11,958 bases of DNA from Planctomycetota bacterium (GTDB lineage: Bacteria > Planctomycetota > Planctomycetia > Pirellulales > Pirellulaceae), in NCBI GenBank assembly GCA_029259935.1, contig JAJDEH010000037.1:1-11958 (forward strand), read 5' to 3'. The position numbers were made by a program, and so were the translations under genes. Positions 1 to 6,693 of the stretch are shown here, piece after piece; the stretch's first letter is position 1, and each line of letters opens with the position of its first letter. Under the pieces are notes generated by a model. The model was given only the letters and a program-made list of their open reading frames with translations. It had not been told where the DNA came from and searched no databases.

Positions 1-12
1 CGGCTGGCCGCC

Positions 13-519
13 CTATAACTGTTTGGGTTGGTGGTGCAACCGGTCGCCCAAACCGCCCATCACAAGCACCTCGATCGCCCGTTCGCGACGCCGCCGGGCC
101 GAGGTGCGCTTATTGTACAGCAGCGGCAGTTCCACGTTCTCGATCGCGGCGGTACGCGAAAGCAGATTGAAATCCTGAAACACAAATCCAATGCGCGAGT
201 TGCGAATGTTCGCCCGCTGGTCGCGCGACATGTTGACGATCTCCGTTCCCGCCAACAGGTAACTGCCGCCCGTCGGTCGATCGAGGCAGCCGAGCGTGTT
301 CATCAATGTCGACTTGCCGGACCCCGATTGGCCCATGATGGCCACATACTCGCCTTCTTCGATCGACAGCGAAACGCCGCGCAAGGCATGCACCTTGACC
401 TCGCCGAGGTCATAGGTCTTTTCGACACTCTTGATTTCAATCAGGGACAAAGAGAAACTCGATCGAGCAAGTTTAGAAGCGTGACGTGCGTCTTTTCCAT
501 CCTTGAAACTAACTCGCAT
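13..519 (-). CDS. MacB/LolD-type ABC transporter ATP-binding protein, interrupted by an in-frame stop
   Basis: This is the ATPase subunit of a MacB/LolD-type ABC exporter, which energises a membrane permease for efflux or lipoprotein release. Visible parts are the A-loop region (KTYDLGEVKVHALRGVS), Walker A GQSGSGKST followed by the MacB-like LMNTLGCLDRPTGG, and the Q-loop in RIGFVFQDFNLLS. The frame reaches HHQPKQL and then reads TAG GGC GGC CAG, so the serine codon of the LSGGQ signature is a stop (13-15) while the frame stays open to base 1. Walker B and the H-loop lie outside the window. A single C-to-A change (TCG to TAG) explains this, so it is either a recent pseudogene or a sequence error. 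The start is uncertain: ATG at 519 is used here, GTG at 555 is also open, and TTG at 450 gives MSLIEIKSV, which best fits the usual family N-terminus. No clear Shine-Dalgarno precedes any of them. It lies 88 bases downstream of the EF-hand gene. Confidence 0.75.
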   Translation of the reverse strand: MRVSFKDGKDARHASKLARSSFSLSLIEIKSVEKTYDLGEVKVHALRGVSLSIEEGEYVAIMGQSGSGKSTLMNTLGCLDRPTGGSYLLAGTEIVNMSRDQRANIRNSRIGFVFQDFNLLSRTAAIENVELPLLYNKRTSARRRRERAIEVLVMGGLGDRLHHQPKQL

Positions 520-562
520 CGATCGGAAACGCCAGAGTACGATGGAGTGAACCACCGTGGTG

Positions 563-597
563 TTCCCCTTGCCAAGAGGAAGCTGGAGAGGGCCCGC
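563..597. repeat. Interspersed palindromic repeat, copy 1
   Basis: This intergenic element lies between the EF-hand gene and the ABC gene. Its core TTCCCCTTG-C-CAAGAGGAA is a nearly perfect palindrome with one mismatch, followed by a purine-rich tail. A related copy in the same orientation lies at 10791-10824. The two share an exact TTGCCAAG centre and a similar GGAG(A/G)GGG tail, with substitutions and a one-base length difference. It resembles the short, G-rich 'PLTPP..KGG'-type interspersed repeats seen between genes in many bacteria; that assignment is by resemblance only. Confidence 0.5.
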
Positions 598-607
598 TCG
601 CCGGTCC

Positions 608-2488
608 CTACGGCTTGGCAGCTAGCGCCTCCTTGCGTTCAATAAATCCGTCTTGGTTGGCGTCGAGCTCTTTGAACTGTTTTTCGTCCCCCAGAAACTC
701 GCGCAGCGTCAAATCGCCGTCGCCGTTGCGGTCCATGTGCGCGAACCAGAGCGGTCCCCGCGCGTCGCCGGACGGCACGGCACGTGGCGTTCCCGTTGTT
801 GCCCTCGGCGTTTGCTGGCCTTCGCCCAGCAACTGATTGGCATCGTAGCCGGTCGCGATCGCCACTTTGATCGTGTGCGGAACTTCCTTCGCCGAAATGA
901 GTCCATCGCCGTTGGCGTCGGCCTGTTTGAGATTTTCCGATGCGGCGCGCATCTCGCGGAGTCCGATCCGCCCGTCGTTGTTGGTGTCGATGAGGGGCAC
1001 CAGCCAACCCCGGCGGTCGACCGCTCCAACGGAAACGCGATTCATGGTGACGCCCACGCTGCGCTCGTACATCGCTTCGATTTCGTTCGGATAGACCTTC
1101 GCATCGCCGTTCGCATCCCAGAGCCGAAACTGATTGGCCAGCGACGCTTGTTCGCCCAATTCGTCTTTTTCCAAGTATCCATTCTTGTTCTTGTCGTAAC
1201 GTGACACGACGCTTTTAGCCTGAGCTTCATAGCTGAACGTTGGATACGCCCGGCTGGCGGTAAGCAGTTCAATGTTGCAGTCGCCGATGACCAGTGTCAG
1301 ACGAGCGGGCGAAGTGGCCGATTTTTTCACTTCGATGTCCAAATCCTTGGCGATCGACTTCACGGTCACGACACTCGATCGATCTCCGGCCCGCCCGAAG
1401 GCCAGATTCAAGTGCAGATGCGGCTTCATCGTGAGCAGGTGATTGAACTCCTGGTTTTCCACCGTCTCGTTGCCGTCGTCGTCGAACGACTTGAAAATAT
1501 TGGGAGTTCGTGAGAATTCCTTTCCCGTCAGCTTGCCGCCGCTGCCATACTTGGCGACCAACGTCCGGTAGAGGGTTCGAAAGTCCATGGTCGGATACAA
1601 ATGCACCACCGTCGCGCCGCCGCGTCCCACTCCCAGGGAAGCTTGCACGCGCGGGTTGCCGATCGTCCCGGTTAGTTCGCTGAGCGTCAAGATGTCGTTG
1701 TCATCGGCGTCGCGGGCTTTCAATTGCCTTTCGGCCATTCCGATTTCGCTGGCCGAGACCGTGCCGTCTTTATCTTGATCCAGTAGTTTGACGACGGGCG
1801 AGCCCCCGCCGTAGGCAGAACCGTAACTGGTCAGCGAGAACGCCGGAGCACCGAAAGCAATCGACAGCAGGACGCGCAGTTCCGTCTTATTTGCGAGCCC
1901 GTCACGGTTGTAGTCGAACTGTTGAACTACCCGCTTGCGTGCCGCCGCGTCGTTGCGGACCGCGGCGAAGCGGCCGGTGGCGAACGTCGGATAGCGGAAG
2001 ACTTCGTCAAAGGTTAGCCGTCCGTTCTTATCTTCGTCGGCCTTGTTGACGATTTTCTCGATCACTTCTTCACGATAAACTCGAAAGGGCCGGTCGTTGA
2101 TGGTGGCGTCGATATCCACGACCAACAACCCGCGTGGAATCATCAGCAACATTCGCTCGGTCTTGTCATCCGGATCCACTTGATTGGGAATCGCGATCAC
2201 GCCGGTTCTCGTGCGAACGGACCGGTATCCAGCGTCTTTAGCGGTTGTCTTTTTCTCCCGTTTTTCTTCGATTTGATTGTTGGGAATCTCGACCACGCGG
2301 TCCGTACCGGCGACCTTGAGTTTCGTCACACCGCTGGTATCGACGACCGTACCGTTGTAGACCTTGCCATCGCTGGTGACGATCACCACTTTTTTCTTCT
2401 TGGATGCGGCCTCACGCGGACTCTCCTGAGCAACAACGAACGGCGAACCGACGGCAAGAAGACCCAGGACGATGGAAAGGCGATACAT
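608..2488 (-). CDS. Secreted multi-EF-hand calcium-binding protein
   Basis: The product is 626 aa and predicted to be exported and to bind calcium; its partner is unknown. Residues 1-20 form a signal peptide (MYRLSIVLGLLAVGSPFVVA, then QES). Residues 33-80 (VVIVTSDGKVYNGTVVD..VVEIPNNQIEE) look like a small beta-barrel resembling the Sm-like module next to heme domains in planctomycete proteins; this is inference. Eleven 12-residue EF loops, each with Asp at position 1 and Glu at position 12, begin near 151, 192, 237, 260, 336, 432, 458, 501, 524, 586 and 609. The best are DANGDGLISAKE and DRNGDGDLTLRE; those at 260, 336 and 458 lack the central glycine. ATG 2488 is chosen because GGAG (2496-2499) sits 7 bases upstream and a signal peptide follows. 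The frame stays open to 2896, but that extension overlaps the DUF1501 gene. It follows DUF1501 after 124 bases. Confidence 0.9.
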   Translation of the reverse strand: MYRLSIVLGLLAVGSPFVVAQESPREAASKKKKVVIVTSDGKVYNGTVVDTSGVTKLKVAGTDRVVEIPNNQIEEKREKKTTAKDAGYRSVRTRTGVIAIPNQVDPDDKTERMLLMIPRGLLVVDIDATINDRPFRVYREEVIEKIVNKADEDKNGRLTFDEVFRYPTFATGRFAAVRNDAAARKRVVQQFDYNRDGLANKTELRVLLSIAFGAPAFSLTSYGSAYGGGSPVVKLLDQDKDGTVSASEIGMAERQLKARDADDNDILTLSELTGTIGNPRVQASLGVGRGGATVVHLYPTMDFRTLYRTLVAKYGSGGKLTGKEFSRTPNIFKSFDDDGNETVENQEFNHLLTMKPHLHLNLAFGRAGDRSSVVTVKSIAKDLDIEVKKSATSPARLTLVIGDCNIELLTASRAYPTFSYEAQAKSVVSRYDKNKNGYLEKDELGEQASLANQFRLWDANGDAKVYPNEIEAMYERSVGVTMNRVSVGAVDRRGWLVPLIDTNNDGRIGLREMRAASENLKQADANGDGLISAKEVPHTIKVAIATGYDANQLLGEGQQTPRATTGTPRAVPSGDARGPLWFAHMDRNGDGDLTLREFLGDEKQFKELDANQDGFIERKEALAAKP

Positions 2489-2537
2489 GAGGTATCTCCG
2501 TCGAGGTTGATGGTTTGTTAAGGAGTTTATTCCCTCA

Positions 2538-2590
2538 TTGTGGTGCAGCCGTCCCGGCTGCCGAGGGCAGGCGGGACGCCTGCACCACAA
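2538..2590. repeat. Double-palindrome intergenic repeat (REP-like)
   Basis: Two 24-base arms (2538-2561 and 2567-2590) form an inverted repeat with a 5-base spacer and only two mismatches. Each arm holds its own perfect 7-bp hairpin: GCAGCCG-TCC-CGGCTGC (2545-2561) and GCAGGCG-GGA-CGCCTGC (2567-2583). The two mismatched positions of the long stem are the two halves of one base pair in each small hairpin, which is compensatory change. It lies between the stop of DUF1501 (2613) and the start of the EF-hand gene (2488), with no T-tract, so it looks more like a REP-type element or processing site than an intrinsic terminator. Confidence 0.75.
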
Positions 2591-2612
2591 GTTGCTCCGT
2601 TCGTGGCTCCAA

Positions 2613-3944
2613 TCACGCCAGCACGTCTTCAATCGGGTCGCCTTCGGCAATGCGAATTGGCCGCCCCATTTCTGAAATATTCTCGTGATCGGGCGGCACC
2701 CCAAGGGCCGAACAGAGCGTGGCCAGGACGTTCCCCACATCGACCTTGCCGTCTTCGACTTTGGTTCCGTCGTCGCTGGTGCGGCCATGGGCTTGGCCTC
2801 CTTGGATCCCGCCACCGCCCAGTACGCACGTCCAGGCGGCGGGAAAGTGATCGCGGCCGCCGTTCTGGTTGATTCGCGGCGTGCGGCCGAATTCACCCAT
2901 CCAAAGAATCGTGGTCGATTCCATCAGATCGCGCTCTTCCAGTTCGCGCATCAGCGTCGACCAGCCGGCGTCCAGTTCTTCCGACAATGACTTGACCGTG
3001 GCGAAGTTATTGCGATGCGTGTCCCATCCCAACGAGCCGCCGCCGATACTGCCGAGCGACACTTCGACAAACGCCACCCCTTGCTCGATCAAGCGGCGCG
3101 CCATCAGACAGCCCTGGCCAAAACGTCCGCGTCCATACGCCGATCGCACGTCCTCGGATTCGCTAGATAGGTCAAAAGCCCGCGCCGCCTCGCTGTCCAT
3201 CAGCTTTAATGCTCGCTGGTAAACCGTATCATGGGCTTGGGGCGACGCCGTGCGATGCGTGGCCAGGAATCGATCTTGCAGCGAGCGCCACAGTCCGACG
3301 CGGTCGGTAAACTGCTTCTTGTTGACGTTGCCCGGCGGTTGCAAGTCGTCGACCTTTAGCTCGGCGTAACTGTCGTCGGTGGCTTGCGGCGCTTGAAAGA
3401 CATCGGTGGCTCCCACCGTCAAAGGCGCATATCGGGGCCCCAAGAATCCGGGCCCAAAGGCCGCCTGATTGAAGGCCCGGTAGGGCGAGATGCTGACATA
3501 GCTGGGCACCGATTCGTCTGGTCCACCAAGTTCCTTGGAAAGCGAAGAGCCGATGTTCGGGTAGCGAATCGGGCCCATCGGCTGTTGCCCCGTGCGCATC
3601 AAATACGTGCCTCGGCCGTGGTCTCCCTCTTTCGTGCTGAGCCCGCGGATGACCGCCAGCTTATCGGCATGCTTGGCCAAGCCGGGCAGGTGCTCGCTGA
3701 ATTTGAGACCGGGAGCGACCGTTTCGATTTCCTTGAACTCGCCGCCATTGGCATGATTGGGCTTCATGTCAAACGTATCGGTTTGGGTGGCACCGCCCGT
3801 CATCCACAACAAGATGCAATGCCGGCGGCGGCGCGGATCGGTCGCGACCTCTTGAGCCAAGGCGGGCAGCCAGCCGCTGGCACTCATGCCAAGCAGGCCG
3901 GCACCACTGGCTTGCAACAGTTGACGACGATTGATTCGGGACAT
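2613..3944 (-). CDS. DUF1501 family protein with Tat signal
   Basis: The product is 443 aa and belongs to DUF1501 (Pfam PF07394), which has an alkaline phosphatase/sulfatase-like fold; its biochemical activity is not established. The N-terminus NRRQLLQASGAGLLGMSASG (5-24) is a twin-arginine signal ending near LPALA (26-30), so export of a folded protein is expected. Family motifs are CILLWMTGGATQTDTFDMKP (43-62), EGDHGRGTYLMRTGQQP (106-122), WDTH (307-310), GEFGRTPRIN (350-359) and GGRDHFPAAW (362-371). The His/Asp residues in these motifs are candidates for metal binding. ATG 3944 has a GAGAGG Shine-Dalgarno (3950-3955) 5 bases upstream. The gene lies 24 bases after the DUF1549/DUF1553 gene. 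This pairing recurs in planctomycete genomes and suggests that the two products act on the same envelope or extracellular substrate. Confidence 0.93.
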   Translation of the reverse strand: MSRINRRQLLQASGAGLLGMSASGWLPALAQEVATDPRRRRHCILLWMTGGATQTDTFDMKPNHANGGEFKEIETVAPGLKFSEHLPGLAKHADKLAVIRGLSTKEGDHGRGTYLMRTGQQPMGPIRYPNIGSSLSKELGGPDESVPSYVSISPYRAFNQAAFGPGFLGPRYAPLTVGATDVFQAPQATDDSYAELKVDDLQPPGNVNKKQFTDRVGLWRSLQDRFLATHRTASPQAHDTVYQRALKLMDSEAARAFDLSSESEDVRSAYGRGRFGQGCLMARRLIEQGVAFVEVSLGSIGGGSLGWDTHRNNFATVKSLSEELDAGWSTLMRELEERDLMESTTILWMGEFGRTPRINQNGGRDHFPAAWTCVLGGGGIQGGQAHGRTSDDGTKVEDGKVDVGNVLATLCSALGVPPDHENISEMGRPIRIAEGDPIEDVLA

Positions 3945-3968
3945 ATTCGCCTCTCTTCTTCCAAGGCA

Positions 3969-5570
3969 TCAATGATTCAAGGTAAATTCAGCGCTGTTCA
4001 GCAGCGCCCACAAGATGTCGCTGAGTGCTTCTTGCTTGGCACTCGACGACTCGCGCGAAACAACATATTCAACGAACTGGCTCTGCTCGCCAGCGGTCGG
4101 ATAACGGGACAAGACGGCCAAGAACAGTGTCTCCACGCGCTGTTCGTCGCTAAAAAACGGCGCGCTCAACGAAACCAACAAGTCGCTCCGTTTCAAGCTC
4201 GTTGCCGCGTCGATCATGGTGCCGTTCATCAGAGTGAGGGCTTGAGGAATGCCGGCGTGGTATTCGCTGGCGCCGCCCGGATTTCGAAACTTGTTGATGA
4301 ACGCGAACCGGCTGAAATCCACGGCGGCATCAACCGCCGCGGTATACATTCGCGGCCTGGAATCTCGCAGCACCGTGGCATCGCCCAGGGATTCGTAAAG
4401 TTGTTCGGCGGTTAACGACTTCAACGCCATTTTTGCAAACGACTCGGGCGGCGGCGCGGTTTCTCCCGCATAAGAACTGGCCAATTGATAGGCCTCGGTA
4501 TTCGCGATCGCCCGGATCAACTCCCGCATATCGAACCCCGAGGCAACGAAGTACTCGCTCAACTCGCGCAGCAGTTGCGGGTGGCTGGCCGCGTTATGAT
4601 CGCCGAAATCATCCACCGGTTCGACAATGCCCCGCCCAAACAACATCGACCAGACGCGATTCACGGTCGTCCTGGCAAAGTAAGGATTCTCGGGCGCGGT
4701 CAGCCATTTGGCCAATTTTTCACGGCGGGTCACACCGTCGCTGGTGTCGAACATGTCTTCGCCGTTCAGCACGCGCGGAGCAATGATCTGATCGGTATCG
4801 GGCAACACCGCCTCGCCAATATCCGCATCCTGTACATTGGCGATAAACCGCGCTCGGCCATTGGCACGATCCAGTTGCGCAAAGAACGCCGCGAAGCCCC
4901 AAAAGTCTCGCTGCTTCCAATGGTCAAAGGGGTGATCATGACATTGGGCACATTGAATTTGTACGCCCAAGAAGGCTCGCGAGGCGCTAGCGGCCAAACT
5001 TTCCGGTTTGGCTTCCAGCACTGTGTAAAACAAAACCGCCCCGTTCTGGTTGAAGTTGCCCTTGGCGAGCAGTAAGCTCCGAACGAGTTCGTCGTAGGGC
5101 GTGTCTTTGCGAAACTCCTCGCGCAACCATTTTTGAAATTGAACGCCGCCGCCGAAACGTCGCAAGTCGGCCTCCGTGGGAAGTACGAATTTGCGCCAAG
5201 TATTTGCTAAATGCGTCCAATGATCGGGTTTTCCCGGCAGCGGATCGGTGGGGTGGTCGGTGCCCAACAACGAATCGATCATGCGGGCGCGGCGATCGGG
5301 CTGCTGGTTTGCCAAGAACGCGCGCACGTCATTGGCACTCGGCAAGCCGCCCGTTAGATCCAAATAGACGCGGCGAAGAAACTCTTCATCGGTGGCATTC
5401 CGCGCGGGCGTGAGCCCTTTCTCTTGCCAATACTCGGCGAGCAACTGGTCGATTCGCACGCTCATGGCGTCCGCGTCGCGCGGGACAGTCGACGAAGCTT
5501 CGCCACCGGTTCCAATCGTCGTCCAGGTTAGAAGGAGGACGACCGCCCACATCAAACTTCGCTGCATCAT
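3969..5570 (-). CDS. DUF1549 and DUF1553 domain protein (planctomycete cytochrome-associated)
   Basis: The product is 533 aa from ATG 5570; a second ATG follows directly at 5567. Residues 1-25 form a signal peptide with a hydrophobic core WAVVLLLTWTTIG. The DUF1549 (PSCyt2) domain spans about 40-235. It includes FLRRVYLDLTGGLPS and the CxxCH motif CAQCHDHPFDHW (207-218), a possible heme c or metal site. The DUF1553 (PSD1) domain spans about 282-530, from REKLAKWLTAPENPYFARTT through NRVWSMLFGRGIVEPVDDFG to the typical end ILWALLNSAEFTLNH. It lacks the extra N-terminal cytochrome (PSCyt1) and middle domains of larger family members, so it is the compact form. The frame is open to 5687, but those 39 residues would place a cysteine-rich stretch before the signal peptide. 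No strong Shine-Dalgarno was seen. It is the first gene of a same-strand block with DUF1501. The function is unknown; periplasmic or surface breakdown of complex organics is often suspected. Confidence 0.92.
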   Translation of the reverse strand: MMQRSLMWAVVLLLTWTTIGTGGEASSTVPRDADAMSVRIDQLLAEYWQEKGLTPARNATDEEFLRRVYLDLTGGLPSANDVRAFLANQQPDRRARMIDSLLGTDHPTDPLPGKPDHWTHLANTWRKFVLPTEADLRRFGGGVQFQKWLREEFRKDTPYDELVRSLLLAKGNFNQNGAVLFYTVLEAKPESLAASASRAFLGVQIQCAQCHDHPFDHWKQRDFWGFAAFFAQLDRANGRARFIANVQDADIGEAVLPDTDQIIAPRVLNGEDMFDTSDGVTRREKLAKWLTAPENPYFARTTVNRVWSMLFGRGIVEPVDDFGDHNAASHPQLLRELSEYFVASGFDMRELIRAIANTEAYQLASSYAGETAPPPESFAKMALKSLTAEQLYESLGDATVLRDSRPRMYTAAVDAAVDFSRFAFINKFRNPGGASEYHAGIPQALTLMNGTMIDAATSLKRSDLLVSLSAPFFSDEQRVETLFLAVLSRYPTAGEQSQFVEYVVSRESSSAKQEALSDILWALLNSAEFTLNH

Positions 5571-5827
5571 TGCATGGCACCCGTTGAAAAGAAGAGAAGA
5601 TAGAATCGACGAGATTAGCCCTCTTAGGCTACTCTCTTGGCAATTGATATTGCAACCAAAAAATCTCAGAAATGAAACCGGAATCAATTCACACTGTTGC
5701 CGAAATCATGGTTCGTTGTGTTGTGGACTGTTTGTTCCCCAGCGGACCGATTTCGTTCATTTTTCCGATGAGAGTTGACAATGCTCGCGGCCCCCTGGCC
5801 ATCGCGACAACAAGCGACCGCGCAAGG

Positions 5828-5867
5828 AAAAAGGCTTGATCGGCCGTGGCTCTTAGCCGATCAAGCC
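5828..5867 (-). terminator. Rho-independent terminator
   Basis: GGCTTGATCGGC (5833-5844) and GCCGATCAAGCC (5856-5867) form a perfect 12-bp stem with an 11-base loop. On the minus strand the stem is followed directly by TTTTTCC (AAAAA at 5828-5832 on the plus strand). It would end minus-strand transcription arriving from the right. The nearest upstream protein gene on that strand stops at 6253, almost 400 bases away. Confidence 0.8.
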
Positions 5868-6030
5868 CTATCCGCCGTGAAAAGACAGCCTAGCCCAACT
5901 TCGGGCAAAATGTTCGCCATACCCCGGCGACTCAGTGCTTAAGATTCACGGTGCATCCTTGTGCAACTACCTACCTCACACCCTAAGACCTACCTTAGCT
6001 CGTTGAATTGAATTGTTTGATTGCCATGAA

Positions 6031-6093
6031 ATCAGGCGACGAGTTCCAGGGGCGGGATTCCCTGGAACTCGTGGGTCAGCGGGATCGCCTGAT
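6031..6093 (-). other. Long bulged hairpin in intergenic region
   Basis: The inner arms ACGAGTTCCAGGG (6039-6051) and CCCTGGAACTCGT (6060-6072) pair perfectly over 13 bp around an 8-base loop. The outer arms ATCAGGCG (6031-6038) and CGCCTGAT (6086-6093) add 8 bp that stack directly on the 5' side, leaving a 13-base bulge (6073-6085). There is no T-tract, so it is not a simple terminator. Its position just after the predicted sigma-54 start suggests a 5' RNA structure. Confidence 0.7.
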
Positions 6094-6109
6094 CTGTTAT
6101 GCCTCTATC

Positions 6110-6124
6110 GCAACCGGCGTGCCA
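6110..6124 (-). promoter_or_regulatory. Sigma-54 (RpoN) type -24/-12 promoter
   Basis: The minus strand reads TGGCACGCCGGTTGC. This is an exact match to the TGGCAC-N5-TTGC core, including G after TGGCAC as in the extended consensus; the base after TTGC is G rather than A/T. It lies in noncoding DNA and points toward 6098 and the DUF1549 operon. The match is seen directly; activity is inferred. Confidence 0.5.
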
Positions 6125-6252
6125 AAAGTCAGCCACCTGCCCGCGGACAGGAAAACCGCCGACATACCCCGCGCCAACCGCACAAGTTGCCAGATTCTTG
6201 AGTCGAAATTGCAAATCCGATCACATTAAGAATGTAATATTTACAAGCGCCA

Positions 6253-6693
6253 TCACTCGGGCGATTCCAAACTCTCCCGCTCAAGACTCACCGTGATCGC
6301 CTCGAAGACCCGTCCTAGTTGGTCAAATTCGCTGTTTTCCGCCTGATAGAAAACCAACATCGTACGGCCCGCCCCTTGATAGCTGAGAACCCGGGCGGTC
6401 ACCACGAGATCCAGACAGTAGAAGTTCATCTCCTGACCCACGGCGGTATAGGCACCGATCGGTTCGGAAACCTCTTCCGCATCCAAATCAGGGTATTCTT
6501 TCCGCATCAACCGAACGGTTTCCGAGACCAGGTCCGCCGGTTCGCTTTCTTCACCGTATACATGGACCGACCAAAAACCACCGCCCGGCGTTTGCAGCAA
6601 GACCTCATAAGGCGGCGTGCTAGCTTGCTCGCGGGAAACTTGCCAATTTTCCGGATACATGAACCGGATACCCAAATTCTCGTAGATCGCCAT
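6253..6693 (-). CDS. Conserved-looking small protein, possibly PsbP/DcrB-like
   Basis: The product is 146 aa with no signal peptide or membrane segment, so probably cytoplasmic. The N-terminus (MAIYENLGIRFMYPENWQV) has the pattern 'compact beta strand, then YP-x-x-W', typical of the PsbP/DcrB/Mog1-like fold. The middle (LLQTPGGGFWSVHVYGEE, EYPDLDAEEV) and the end (FDQLGRVFEAITVSLE) also fit that alpha/beta layout. The fold assignment is inference from pattern; no function can be stated. ATG 6693 is followed directly by the typical N-terminus and is the best start, although no Shine-Dalgarno precedes it. It is divergent from the TPR gene at 7103. A weak CGCC/GGCG hairpin overlaps the stop codon. 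Confidence 0.8.
   Translation of the reverse strand: MAIYENLGIRFMYPENWQVSREQASTPPYEVLLQTPGGGFWSVHVYGEESEPADLVSETVRLMRKEYPDLDAEEVSEPIGAYTAVGQEMNFYCLDLVVTARVLSYQGAGRTMLVFYQAENSEFDQLGRVFEAITVSLERESLESPE

Larger units (their letters stand above)
5828..6098 (-). ncRNA. Candidate sigma-54-dependent RNA, about 270 nt
   Basis: A minus-strand transcript is inferred from three signals in the right order. A sigma-54 core promoter at 6110-6124 predicts a start near 6098, a strong hairpin occupies the first bases (6031-6093), and an intrinsic terminator closes it at 5828. No match to tmRNA, RNase P RNA, SRP RNA or a riboswitch was recognised by eye. Short reading frames inside it, such as one of 19 codons at 5861-5920 that ends in the terminator stem, lack a well-spaced Shine-Dalgarno. 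It could instead be the leader of the DUF1549 operon with a conditional terminator. Confidence 0.4.
5571..6252. other. 682-base intergenic region with a probable RNA gene or leader
   Basis: No protein gene with convincing composition or ribosome-binding site was found here. The minus strand holds a sigma-54-type promoter (6110-6124), a large hairpin (6031-6093), two GGTAGG motifs (about 5983 and 5966) and a Rho-independent terminator (5828-5867). The 258 bases from the terminator to the DUF1549 start contain A/T-rich sequence but no promoter clear enough to call. An AT-rich inverted repeat ACATT-AAG-AATGT (6223-6235) lies about 100 bases upstream of the sigma-54 site and could be an activator site. 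Confidence 0.6.

Noticed and set aside
28..645. 205-codon plus-strand frame
   Set aside because: It is antisense to the ABC ATPase and runs through the intergenic repeat; no domain pattern was seen.
2489..2896. N-terminal extension of the EF-hand frame
   Set aside because: It overlaps the end of the DUF1501 gene and crosses the palindromic repeat; a Shine-Dalgarno and signal peptide mark the true start at 2488.
3384..4415. Long open frame of 343 codons on the plus strand
   Set aside because: It lies antisense across the DUF1501 and DUF1549/1553 genes, has no family pattern, and is the usual open antisense frame of GC-rich coding DNA.
4862..4879. TGGCAC and TTGC pair on the plus strand
   Set aside because: The spacer is 7 bases rather than 5 and it lies inside the DUF1549/1553 coding region.
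5861..5920. 19-codon minus-strand reading frame inside the candidate RNA
   Set aside because: The only G-rich block is 1-2 bases from the ATG and the stop falls in the terminator stem; too short to support as a gene without conservation data.
6032..6214. 60-codon minus-strand frame starting with TTG
   Set aside because: It has no Shine-Dalgarno, no recognisable pattern, and contains both the sigma-54 site and the large hairpin, which fit noncoding DNA better.
5828..6250. tmRNA, RNase P RNA or SRP RNA in the intergenic region
   Set aside because: The size would fit, but the conserved RNase P GAGGAAAGTCC block, the tmRNA tRNA-like ends and the SRP GGAAGGAAGCA block are all absent.
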